From Oscillospiraceae bacterium (GTDB taxonomy: Bacteria > Bacillota > Clostridia > Oscillospirales > Oscillospiraceae), in assembly GCA_902802215.1 (NCBI GenBank), contig CADCLH010000109.1, forward strand, positions 4,904 through 11,355: a stretch of 6,452 bases of DNA. Reading direction: 5' to 3'. The notes beneath the pieces were generated by a model. That model was not told the DNA's origin. It saw only the letters and a program-made list of their open reading frames with translations, and made no database searches. Shown piece by piece: positions 1 through 6,252 of the stretch. Position 1 is the stretch's first letter, and the number at the start of each line of letters is the position of its first letter. Position numbers and translations under genes: made by a program.

Positions 1-806
1 AGCTGCCCCTTCCCCTTCTTCTTGTAAATGCCCTTGAGCATATTGCCGATGTAGATGTAGCGCTCGTTGGTGATGATGCTCTCGGCGTCGTCGTCCAGCT
101 CCTTCTCCGCGGCAACGATGTCCTGCTCGATGTGGGCCTTGACCTCATCCGAGAGCTTCAGGCTCTCCATGACCTTCTCGTCGCGCTCGAAGAGCTTGAG
201 GGCGTACCAGCGCTGCCGCTCCTCGGGGAGATTATGTACGGTGACCTCTTCGATGTGAGCCAGCGCGTGCTCGACCGGACCGGAGAAGCTGTGCTGCGGG
301 ATGGTCTTGCCGTACTTCGCCGCCTCGATCGCGGCCCTGGCCGCGTCGGCCACGCCCTCGCCCTTGAGGGCGGAGATCTCCACGATCTTGCAGCCGAGCT
401 GCCGGGAGAGCTCCTTGACGTTGATGCTGTCCCCGGCGCGACGCACCAGGTCCATCATGTTCAGGGCAATGACCACGGGGATGCCGAGCTCGGTGAGCTG
501 GGTGGTCAGATAGAGGTTGCGTTCGAGGTTCGTGGCGTCCACGATGTTCAAAATGGCGTCCGGCTTCTCCTCAATGAGGTAATTCCGGGCCACGACCTCT
601 TCCAGCGTATAGGGGGAGAGCGAGTAGATGCCGGGCAGGTCGGTCAGGATGACCTCCTTGTCGACGATCAGCCTGCCTTCCTTCTTCTCGACCGTCACGC
701 CGGGCCAGTTGCCGACGAACTGGTTCGAGCCGGTCAGCTTGTTGAACAGGGTCGTTTTGCCGCTGTTCGGGTTGCCCGCCAGAGCAATGCGGAGCTGTTT
801 GTCCAT
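1..806 (-). CDS. feoB: Ferrous iron transporter FeoB, N-terminal part (cut by window edge)
   Basis: FeoB is the inner-membrane Fe(II) uptake protein; its cytosolic GTPase controls the membrane channel. Only residues 1-268 are in the window. They show a full G domain: G1 GNPNSGKT at 11-18, switch I NWPGVTVEKKEG at 33-44 (the FeoB-typical form, G2 Thr38), G3 DLPG at 56-59 followed by IYSLSPY, G4 NMMD at 116-119 and G5 SAL at 145-147. Residues ~170-265 look like the helical GDI/spacer domain, ending in a lysine-rich stretch just before the expected membrane part, which lies off the left edge. The start at 806 is set by AAGGAGG at 814-820, 7 bases upstream. It follows the second feoA by 12 bases, so the two are co-transcribed. 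Seen: motifs and order. Known: FeoB family role. The permease half is assumed intact but cannot be seen. Confidence 0.96.
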   Translation of the reverse strand, partial: MDKQLRIALAGNPNSGKTTLFNKLTGSNQFVGNWPGVTVEKKEGRLIVDKEVILTDLPGIYSLSPYTLEEVVARNYLIEEKPDAILNIVDATNLERNLYLTTQLTELGIPVVIALNMMDLVRRAGDSINVKELSRQLGCKIVEISALKGEGVADAARAAIEAAKYGKTIPQHSFSGPVEHALAHIEEVTVHNLPEERQRWYALKLFERDEKVMESLKLSDEVKAHIEQDIVAAEKELDDDAESIITNERYIYIGNMLKGIYKKKGKGQ

Positions 807-818
807 CTTCCTGCCTCC

Positions 819-1040
819 TTACTCGACTTCGATCATCTCGGCGTCCGCCTTGCGGATCGAGAGCTCGTAGTTTCTCACGTTGACCTCAATGGGATCGCCC
901 AGCGGGGCGAGCTTGCGGACATAGACCTCCACGCCCTTGGTGATGCCCATGTCCATGATGCGGCGCTTGACCGCGCCCTCGCCGTGGAGCTTCACGACCT
1001 TGACGGTCTCGCCGACCTTCGCGTCTCTGAGTGTTTTCAT
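819..1040 (-). CDS. feoA: FeoA family protein (second of two), 73 aa
   Basis: This is a small cytosolic SH3-like FeoA protein, thought to bind or modulate FeoB during Fe(II) uptake; the exact mechanism is unsettled. The sequence reads MKTLRDAKVGETVKVVKL near the start, then RRIMDMGITKGVEVYV and a C-terminal DPIEVNVRNYELSIRKADA block. The middle and C-terminal blocks are classic FeoA features (R-L/I-x-x-M/L-G-h-x-x-G and a strand with L-x-h-R-K/R-x-x-A). Length fits the family (about 70-80 residues). The reading frame stays open to 1112, but that 24-residue extension would run into the upstream feoA and has no family similarity. The ATG at 1040 has AGGAGA about 8 bases upstream and gives the normal FeoA N-terminus. 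It sits between the first feoA (28-base gap) and feoB (12-base gap). Confidence 0.93.
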   Translation of the reverse strand: MKTLRDAKVGETVKVVKLHGEGAVKRRIMDMGITKGVEVYVRKLAPLGDPIEVNVRNYELSIRKADAEMIEVE

Positions 1041-1068
1041 CCTCACTTCTCCTTTATCTTCATTTTGA

Positions 1069-1281
1069 TCAAACCATGATTTTCGAGGCCATTTCCTTGC
1101 TGATGGCCACACGGGATTCCTTGATCTTCACGATCAGGTTCCCGCCGATGGTGTTCATCACCGTGACGGCGCCGCCTACCGTGAAGCCCAGGTCCTCCAG
1201 GTGCTTTTTCATCTCGGGGCTCCCCCCGACTTTCTTGATGACGGCCTCCTCGCCTGCGTCTGCCAGTATCAGGGGCATCAT
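1069..1281 (-). CDS. feoA: FeoA family protein (first of two), 70 aa
   Basis: This is the first gene of the feo operon and a second, diverged FeoA. After MMPLILADAGEEAVIKKVGG comes HLEDLGFTVGGAVTVMNTIG, matching the FeoA L-x-x-L-G-F-x-x-G turn, and a closing strand with KESRVAISKEMASKIMV, a form common in clostridial FeoA proteins. It is clearly different from its neighbour (no shared stretches beyond the family core), so this is an old paralogue pair, not a recent duplication. Two adjacent ATG codons are possible starts (1281 and 1278). AGGAGG at 1289-1294 is 7 bases from the first and 10 from the second; the first is used here, though many relatives would begin at the MPL. Product: cytosolic SH3-like partner of FeoB. 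Its separate role from the second FeoA is unknown. Confidence 0.92.
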   Translation of the reverse strand: MMPLILADAGEEAVIKKVGGSPEMKKHLEDLGFTVGGAVTVMNTIGGNLIVKIKESRVAISKEMASKIMV

Positions 1282-1349
1282 CCTGTCCCCTCCTCTCTCA
1301 TGAGCCGCGGCTTGGTATTAAACGTATCTAACCGGAGGCTCCAAAAAGT

Positions 1350-1367
1350 GGTTAAGGATTCTTAACC
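1350..1367. promoter_or_regulatory. Perfect inverted repeat, probable DtxR-family operator
   Basis: GGTTAAG-GATT-CTTAACC is a perfect 7+4+7 inverted repeat. It resembles the known DtxR/IdeR box, whose core is an inverted GGTTAG/CTAACC. It starts just downstream of the proposed feo -10 box, at about +1 to +18 of the feo transcript, and overlaps a possible -35 box of the divergent regulator gene. Its place between a DtxR-family gene and feo makes it the best operator candidate. The symmetry is seen; binding is inferred. Confidence 0.72.
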
Positions 1368-1391
1368 TGTGCGTAGTTTATCACCTTTAAT
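1362..1391 (+). promoter_or_regulatory. Possible promoter of the DtxR-family regulator gene
   Basis: TTAACC (1362-1367) and TTTAAT (1386-1391) lie 18 bases apart, matching the consensus at 4/6 and 5/6 positions. The -35 would be the right arm of the palindrome, so the regulator could repress itself. A rival is TTGCTT (1430-1435) with TATCTT (1453-1458), 17 bases apart, which would give an almost leaderless transcript. The sequence does not decide between them. Confidence 0.35.
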
Positions 1392-1403
1392 CTATGTTGT
1401 CAA
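1375..1403 (-). promoter_or_regulatory. Probable sigma-A promoter of the feo operon
   Basis: On the minus strand a perfect -35 TTGACA (1398-1403) is followed after exactly 17 bases by TAAACT (1375-1380, 4 of 6 matches to TATAAT). Transcription would begin near 1368, giving a leader of about 87 bases before the first feoA. Upstream of the -35, at about 1404-1440, the minus strand is A-rich with several A-tracts, like an UP element. The operator candidate covers the start point, which fits repression by blocking initiation. Confidence 0.68.
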
Positions 1404-1474
1404 TGGCTAACTTATGTTTCTGTTTCTTCTTGCTTTTTTCCCGCGTTAGTGGTATCTTTAGAACGGTGATGAAA

Positions 1475-1849
1475 ATGAACATTCATAAATCGGCGGAAGA
1501 CTATCTGGAAGCCATGCTCATGCTCAAGGAGGAACGCGGCTATGTCCGTTCCATCGACGTGGCGGAAAAGCTGGGCGTGACCAAGCCCAGCGTCAGCTAT
1601 GCGACCAAGCGTCTGCGGGAAAGCGGCTATATCACGTTTGACCAGGCCGGGATGATCGTCCTGCTGGAGCCGGGCCTTGAGATCGCCGAGCGCATGTACG
1701 AACGGCACAAGCTCTTGACCGAGCTGCTTATCAATCTGGGGGTCAGCCCCGATACCGCGCGGGAGGACGCCTGCAAGATCGAGCACGATCTGAGCGTGGA
1801 GAGCTTCGACGCCATACGCCGCCATGCGCGGGAGCACCGTGAAGCCTGA
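1475..1849 (+). CDS. DtxR/MntR-family metal-dependent transcriptional repressor
   Basis: This is a cytosolic DNA-binding protein that, with a divalent metal bound, represses metal uptake genes; here the likely target is the divergent feo operon. From the ATG at 1475 it is 124 residues: a winged helix-turn-helix at about 4-65 (recognition part VAEKLGVTKPSVSYATKRL) and a helical metal-binding/dimer domain at about 66-120. Aligned by eye to MntR and DtxR, the metal ligands are D9, E12, H78, C100, E103 and H104. It lacks the C-terminal SH3-like domain of full-length DtxR and is a little shorter than MntR (142). The start at 1475 gives the family's usual M-x-I-H-x-S-A-E-D-Y opening and has GGTGAT at 1465-1470, complementary to the 16S tail. 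ATG 1469 (two residues more) is an alternative. The metal is probably Fe(II), by context and Cys100, but Mn(II) is possible. Confidence 0.93.
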   Translation: MNIHKSAEDYLEAMLMLKEERGYVRSIDVAEKLGVTKPSVSYATKRLRESGYITFDQAGMIVLLEPGLEIAERMYERHKLLTELLINLGVSPDTAREDACKIEHDLSVESFDAIRRHAREHREA

Positions 1850-1859
1850 AGGATAGAAC

Positions 1860-1902
1860 GACCTCCGGTCTGGTTGAAGTCCAGACCGGAGGTCATTTTT
1901 TT
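1860..1902 (+). terminator. Strong intrinsic terminator after the regulator gene
   Basis: GACCTCCGGTCTGG (1860-1873) and CCAGACCGGAGGTC (1881-1894) form a perfect 14-bp stem around a 7-base loop, followed by A and seven T (1895-1902). It begins 11 bases after the regulator's stop codon. Genes converge here: the exporter permease on the other strand stops at 1946. Read from the minus strand the hairpin has no T-tract after it, so it is a classical terminator only for the plus strand. Confidence 0.93.
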
Positions 1903-1945
1903 GCGCCGCTTCTCTCCCGCCGGCGGCGCGGAGCAGACGTTCGGC

Positions 1946-4906
1946 TCATGAATTGATATCCGCAAGCTTCAGATCCTTGATCCTGCGCAGCGCAAAGAGG
2001 TTGATGAGCACGGAGAAGCCGCAGGTGATGAGCGCCGAAAACAGGAAGGACTGTACGGCGGGCTCCCGGATCATCTGGATATAGGGCGTCTCCGTGGTGC
2101 GCAGGATGGCCTGCCCCAGACGATTGCCGAGCACCAGCCCGAGCAGCGTCCCGAGCGCCGTCGTGACGGCGAGATCCACCGCGCAGTAGACGACGCAGGC
2201 GCGGGTGGAAAAGCCGTTGATGCGCATGATGGTGAGCTCTCTGGTTTTGCGCTGGACATAGGTCACGGTGAAGTTTGCCACGATGAAGCAGGCCATCATG
2301 GCCGCGAGGAACAGACTGAGCCAGACAACAAAGTTGAGCGCCGCGGTGAACTGCCCGATCACATTCCGGTCGGCGTTGGCGTCGCTGACCTTCGTGACGC
2401 CCCTGACCGCCGAAAGCTCCTGCCGCAGCGCATCGAGGCTCATCCCGCCGGTTTTGACGAAGAAGCAGTTGGGCTCCGGCGCGGCGCCGAAGGCCTGCTC
2501 ATAGCTTTGGGGCGTCAGGAAAAAGAGCTGCCCGTAGTAGTTTTCAAAAACGCCGGCGATGCCGAGCCTGCAAAGCTCCATCGACGAGTCGTAGACCATC
2601 ACGCCGTCGCCGGTGCCGAGACCGTAGTACTCCGAAAAGCGCCTTGGGACCAGCGCGCCGCTGTCCGGCAGCTCGAGGGCGGTCCCGCCGTCCAGGCTGC
2701 GCAGCGAGAAAAAGCCGTCCAGCGACCCTTTCCCGGCCGCGATCATCGTGAGCGTGCCGAGCGACCCGTCCGTCTCGAAAGCGCCCGAAGACTTGTAGAC
2801 CCCGACATGGCCGAGCGCGTTTCGTTCGAGGATTTCCCCGATCTCTTCGGCGGCGTCCGCGTTCTGAGCGGGCTCGAAGAAGACCTCCGCCTCGTAGCTC
2901 TGAATGCCGCCGAACTGACGGTCCGGGACGCCGGTGATGCCGTAGCGGAGCGAAAAGCCGATCATCATCAGCATGCATCCGCCCGCGATGCTGACGGTCG
3001 TGACCGTGACGCGGCTCAGATCCGTCCGCATATTCCGGAAGATCAGGCGGGTAAACAGATTCCTTTTTGCCGATCTGCGGGCCTTCTTCCGTCCGCCGGA
3101 GGGCACCGTTCCCTGCATGAGCTCGATCGCGGACAGTTTCAGCAGCTGGCCGCAGGCCAGATACACGGCGAGGACGGAGATCGCAAACGCGCCGGCAACG
3201 ACAAGCCCGGTCTCGCGTTTCAGAAAGCTCCCGGTCCCGGTCCCGTAGGTCAGCAGCTTTTCGTAGGAGCTCAGGATCGCGCGCTGCAGCGGCAGCCGGG
3301 CGAGCAGAACGCCCAGCCCCACGCCCAGCATCGTCGCCGTGCAGGCGAAGTAGAGATACTTGGCCAGCACCTCGCGGTTATACAGGCCCATGGCCTTGGT
3401 CGCGCCGACCAGCTTGCGCTGCTGCTCGACCATGCGGCCGACGGTGGCGTAGATCACCAGCGCGCCGACGACCAGAAAGATCGAGGAGAAGGACATGCTC
3501 AGCGAGGACAGCTTTTCAAAGTTGGACTCGGCGTAGAGAAACCCGGCGTTCCCGCGGTCATCGAGCACGACCCAGCGGCTTCCGGCGATCGCTTCGAGCT
3601 TCTTCAGGGCGTCCTGAAGCCTTTGCTCGCCTTCGTTCCAGGCGGCCTGTCCCTCGGCATACTGCCGTTCGCCCACCTCCAGCTGCTTCAGCCCCTGCTC
3701 GTAGCGGGTCACGGCGTCCAGATATTCCTCGCCCGCGTAGTACCAGTCGCGTCTGGCCGCGTTGACCTGCGCCCGATACGCGGCGAGCTTGTTTTCGGCG
3801 ACGCCGCATGCCCAGTCGATCGCCTCATCGCCCTTGACTCCGAGTAGCGCGATGAAGGCGTCATACGGGAGGGGGAACCACTCCGGCAGTTCGGACGGCG
3901 AGATGTTGCTTTTGGCCCAGTTTACGCCCCCGGCCTTCAGTCCGCGCACTAGCTGCGCGTACTCCGCGACCAGCCTCTCTCCGTCCTCCAGCAGCTTCGC
4001 GCCCGTGTCCAGCTGACCCCGGGCGGAACGCAGGAATTCCCCCGCCTCGGCCATCTGCGCCCGGCCTTCCGAAAGCTTGTTCTCCGCCTCCTCCAGCTGC
4101 GTCTTCCCCTCGTCGAGCTTTGAGCGCGCCTCGTCGATCTGCGCCTGATAGACGCCGCGGAGCTTTTCGCTGCGTGCCGGGGCGCGCTCCTTCCCGAGCG
4201 CCTCCAGCGCCTCCTGCACCGGGCCGACCGCCTCCCGGTAGGCGTCGCCGTACCGGTCCTCCGGCGCTCCCTCCACGCGGATACGGACCTTCATAAAGGC
4301 GCCGTCAAGCCCCTCCCGGTTGAAGCTCTCCTCCGGTACGAGAATATACGGCGTGGCCGACACCATGAAGGTGATATGATCCGGCGTCTGAAAAACGCCC
4401 GTGATCACACAGCGCCTGACAAGCAGCGGCTCGATATCGGAAACCGCGCCGCCCTCCAGCGTGAGCTCCTGCCCCAGAGACAGCCCGCAGCTGTCCAGCA
4501 GCTCCTTTTCCACGGCGCATTCCGAGGCCTTTTCGGGAAGCCGTCCCTCCAGAAGCACCGGCCTTGAGATCTCGCCCGGCAGGCTCATGACGCTGACGTT
4601 CGTATCGTTTTCGCCGACGCGCACTTTGGCGTCGATCTGCCAGACGCGCTCCGCCGCCGCCACGCCGGGCAGCGCCCGGATCGATTCGAGGTCCTCCTCG
4701 TCCAGCAGCAGGGTGGAGGCGACCTCGAGATCCCACAGGCCGCGGCTGTTGAAATAATGCAGCGCGTCCTTTTTGAGCGTCGCGGCCGAATAGGCAATGC
4801 CGAGGAAGGAGAGCGACGCCAGCATCCCGATGATCACGATCGAGAGATACGCGACGATCTCCTTACGCACATTGCGGCGCGCGTCCAGAAACTGTGTCCT
4901 CGTCAT
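1946..4906 (-). CDS. FtsX/MacB-like ABC exporter permease with coiled-coil ectodomain
   Basis: This 986-residue membrane protein is the permease of the ABC system whose ATPase is encoded just upstream (6-base gap). Order: TM1 ~18-41; first extracellular MacB-like domain from ~42, holding two coiled-coil segments, ~248-322 and ~368-440, with repeated LxEGxxQLxxAxxxL-type spacing, joined by a Trp/Pro-rich non-coiled stretch (~323-367); TM2 ~470-490, TM3 ~515-537, TM4 ~567-588 (first FtsX core, with RKLVGATKAMG after TM2); a basic cytosolic linker ~602-618; TM5 ~632-654; second, shorter extracellular domain ~660-850; TM6 ~855-880, TM7 ~903-927, TM8 ~950-972 (second FtsX core, with RELTIMRINGFS). 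Such proteins usually drive movements outside the membrane (mechanotransmission) instead of passing substrate through it. Substrate or partner is not evident. The start has only a weak GGTGA site inside the end of the ATPase gene, suggesting translational coupling. Confidence 0.9.
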   Translation of the reverse strand: MTRTQFLDARRNVRKEIVAYLSIVIIGMLASLSFLGIAYSAATLKKDALHYFNSRGLWDLEVASTLLLDEEDLESIRALPGVAAAERVWQIDAKVRVGENDTNVSVMSLPGEISRPVLLEGRLPEKASECAVEKELLDSCGLSLGQELTLEGGAVSDIEPLLVRRCVITGVFQTPDHITFMVSATPYILVPEESFNREGLDGAFMKVRIRVEGAPEDRYGDAYREAVGPVQEALEALGKERAPARSEKLRGVYQAQIDEARSKLDEGKTQLEEAENKLSEGRAQMAEAGEFLRSARGQLDTGAKLLEDGERLVAEYAQLVRGLKAGGVNWAKSNISPSELPEWFPLPYDAFIALLGVKGDEAIDWACGVAENKLAAYRAQVNAARRDWYYAGEEYLDAVTRYEQGLKQLEVGERQYAEGQAAWNEGEQRLQDALKKLEAIAGSRWVVLDDRGNAGFLYAESNFEKLSSLSMSFSSIFLVVGALVIYATVGRMVEQQRKLVGATKAMGLYNREVLAKYLYFACTATMLGVGLGVLLARLPLQRAILSSYEKLLTYGTGTGSFLKRETGLVVAGAFAISVLAVYLACGQLLKLSAIELMQGTVPSGGRKKARRSAKRNLFTRLIFRNMRTDLSRVTVTTVSIAGGCMLMMIGFSLRYGITGVPDRQFGGIQSYEAEVFFEPAQNADAAEEIGEILERNALGHVGVYKSSGAFETDGSLGTLTMIAAGKGSLDGFFSLRSLDGGTALELPDSGALVPRRFSEYYGLGTGDGVMVYDSSMELCRLGIAGVFENYYGQLFFLTPQSYEQAFGAAPEPNCFFVKTGGMSLDALRQELSAVRGVTKVSDANADRNVIGQFTAALNFVVWLSLFLAAMMACFIVANFTVTYVQRKTRELTIMRINGFSTRACVVYCAVDLAVTTALGTLLGLVLGNRLGQAILRTTETPYIQMIREPAVQSFLFSALITCGFSVLINLFALRRIKDLKLADINS

Positions 4907-4912
4907 GGGCGC

Positions 4913-6133
4913 TCACCAGACGAGTTCCTCTGCGCGCAGAGGATGGAGGTTGGTACGGATGCTGCCGACGCGGCCGTTCTTGATCTTGACGACGCGGTTG
5001 GCCATCTTTGCGATCTCCGGGTTATGGGTGATCATCACGACCGTCGTCCCGCGGTCCTTGATGATCCTCTCAAACACGGAGAGCACCTCGATGCTGGTCT
5101 GGTAGTCCAGCGCGGCGGTCGGCTCGTCGGCAAAGATGATCTGCGGTCTCTTGACGATGGCCCGTGCGATGGCGACCCGCTGCTGCTGGCCGCCCGAGAG
5201 CGCCGCGGGGAAGTTGTCCGCGCGGTCGGTGAGCCCGACCATGGCGATGGCCTCCTCGGCGCTCATGGGGTCCTCGGCGAGATCCGCGATGAACTGCACG
5301 TTTTCCTGCGCCGTCAGATTCGGCATGAGGTTGTAGGACTGAAAGACAAAGCCCAGATACGCGCGCCGGAAGTCGGTGAGTTCTCTGCTTGTCGGATGGG
5401 AGAAATCCTTCCCGTCGATCAGGAGCTGCCCGTCCGTGAGCGAGTCCATCCCGCCGATGATGTTCACCATGGTGGACTTGCCGCAGCCGGACTCCCCCAG
5501 CACGACCAGGAATTCATTCCTGTAGATGTCCAGATTGATGCCCTTGAGCACCTGCACCACGCTGTCGCCGGAGGGAAACTCCCTGGTGACGCCGCGCAGG
5601 GAGATCATGATCTCCTTCTCTCCGCCGTGATCGACGCTCAGTCCCTTTTCTTCGATCACGATCGCGGCAAGAGCAGCCATGCGCTCGCAGATGCGCAGCT
5701 CCTCCTCGCTGAAGGCGCCGCCGTCCTTCTTGTTGATGAGCTGCACGCAGCCGATCACATCGTGGAGGTTGTTCAGCGGCACGCAGATCATGCTCTTCGC
5801 CGTAAAGCCGCCCTCGTCGAACACGGTCCCCTCAAAGCGCGAGTCGGAGGCCGCGTCCGCGAGCAGGGCAGACTTGCCGGAGCTCGTGACGACGCCCTCG
5901 ACGCCGATGCCGTTTTCGATGCTGATGTTGGAGATATCCGACGGGCCGATATGGAAGATCGGACTGAGGCGTCCGGTTTTCGGATCAAGGTACCAGATCA
6001 CGCCCGCCTCGCAGCCGAGGGTGCGGACGATGATCTCGAGGCTCCCGGCGAGCGCTTCTTCAAGCCGGTCGACCTCGAGCAGCTGCTCCATGATCTCATA
6101 GCTCGCCCTCGCAAGCCGCCTGTCGTCCGTCAT
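4913..6133 (-). CDS. GAF domain-ABC ATPase fusion (MacB/LolD-like)
   Basis: This 406-residue cytosolic protein energises the permease encoded right after it. Residues ~18-165 form a GAF domain (LGCEAGVIWYL, then GIGVEGVVTSSGKSALLADAA, SMICVPL, and a closing INKKDGGAFSEEE followed by a helix), a fold that binds small ligands or mediates dimers. Residues ~174-395 form a full ABC ATPase: Walker A GESGCGKS at 213-220, Q-loop Gln265, signature LSGGQQQR at 312-319, Walker B IIFADEP at 332-338 with catalytic Glu337, and switch His370. The ATPase is closest in style to MacB/LolD/FtsE-type proteins. All catalytic motifs are intact. The start at 6133 has AAGGAGG at 6143-6149, 9 bases away. MacB-class ATPases normally lack a GAF domain; placing one at the N-terminus suggests ligand or redox control of transport. 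The ligand is unknown; GAF cysteines lie at 41, 117, 129 and 149. Confidence 0.94.
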   Translation of the reverse strand: MTDDRRLARASYEIMEQLLEVDRLEEALAGSLEIIVRTLGCEAGVIWYLDPKTGRLSPIFHIGPSDISNISIENGIGVEGVVTSSGKSALLADAASDSRFEGTVFDEGGFTAKSMICVPLNNLHDVIGCVQLINKKDGGAFSEEELRICERMAALAAIVIEEKGLSVDHGGEKEIMISLRGVTREFPSGDSVVQVLKGINLDIYRNEFLVVLGESGCGKSTMVNIIGGMDSLTDGQLLIDGKDFSHPTSRELTDFRRAYLGFVFQSYNLMPNLTAQENVQFIADLAEDPMSAEEAIAMVGLTDRADNFPAALSGGQQQRVAIARAIVKRPQIIFADEPTAALDYQTSIEVLSVFERIIKDRGTTVVMITHNPEIAKMANRVVKIKNGRVGSIRTNLHPLRAEELVW

Positions 6134-6159
6134 ACCGCTCCGCCTCCTTCTGTTCTGCG

Positions 6160-6215
6160 TGATCTGTGACAGAGCATGCGTCTGCCGCGCTGCCCACCGT
6201 GCTCTCTCACGATCA
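6160..6215 (-). repeat. Imperfect inverted repeat in the exporter operon leader
   Basis: TGATCTGTGACAGAGCA (6160-6176) and TGCTCTCTCACGATCA (6200-6215) pair over 15 bp with one mismatch and one bulged base, around a 23-base loop. On the minus strand this lies inside the proposed mRNA leader and ends about 10 bases before the ribosome binding site of the GAF-ATPase gene. It has no T-tract, so it is not a terminator. It may be an mRNA structure affecting translation or stability, or a widely spaced protein-binding site. Confidence 0.5.
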
Positions 6216-6252
6216 CAGACTCTCTATTTCTGTCGGTTTTTCCTTGGCTTTC

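Noticed and set aside
132..1079. Plus-strand open frame of 315 codons opposite feoB and feoA
   Set aside because: It covers three genes with strong family matches and own ribosome binding sites on the other strand; it is a shadow frame.
1041..1112. 24-residue N-terminal extension of the second FeoA
   Set aside because: It would overlap the end of the first feoA, and the internal ATG at 1040 has a good ribosome binding site and the normal FeoA N-terminus.
1297..1304. CTCATGAG palindrome before the first feoA
   Set aside because: Eight bases of symmetry is expected by chance in a window of this size, and it does not align with promoter elements.
1394..1474. Longer regulator start adding a hydrophobic N-terminus (MLSMANLCFCFFLLF)
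   Set aside because: The extension is encoded by a pyrimidine-rich promoter region, would give a cytosolic repressor a membrane-like segment, and is absent from the family; the GGTGAT site favours 1475.
1903..1929. GC-rich inverted repeat (GCGCCGC / GCGGCGC) downstream of the permease
   Set aside because: It is a 7-bp stem with a 13-base loop and is followed on the minus strand by an A-run, not a T-run, so I do not call it a terminator; it may be GC-composition noise.
3231..3247. Short tandem repeat of about 6 bases (CCGGTC)
   Set aside because: It encodes a Gly-Thr-Gly-Thr-Gly loop in the permease and has too few copies to suggest a special role.
2507..3847. Long plus-strand open frame of 446 codons opposite the permease
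   Set aside because: It lies wholly opposite a gene with clear FtsX domains, has a biased, low-complexity composition rich in Arg, Gly, Ala, His and Asp, and no recognisable domain. GC-rich codon use on the real strand makes such mirror frames common.
4757..6169. Plus-strand open frame of 470 codons opposite the GAF-ATPase
   Set aside because: It mirrors a gene with intact Walker A, signature and Walker B motifs; its translation is His/Asp/Arg/Leu-rich without domains.
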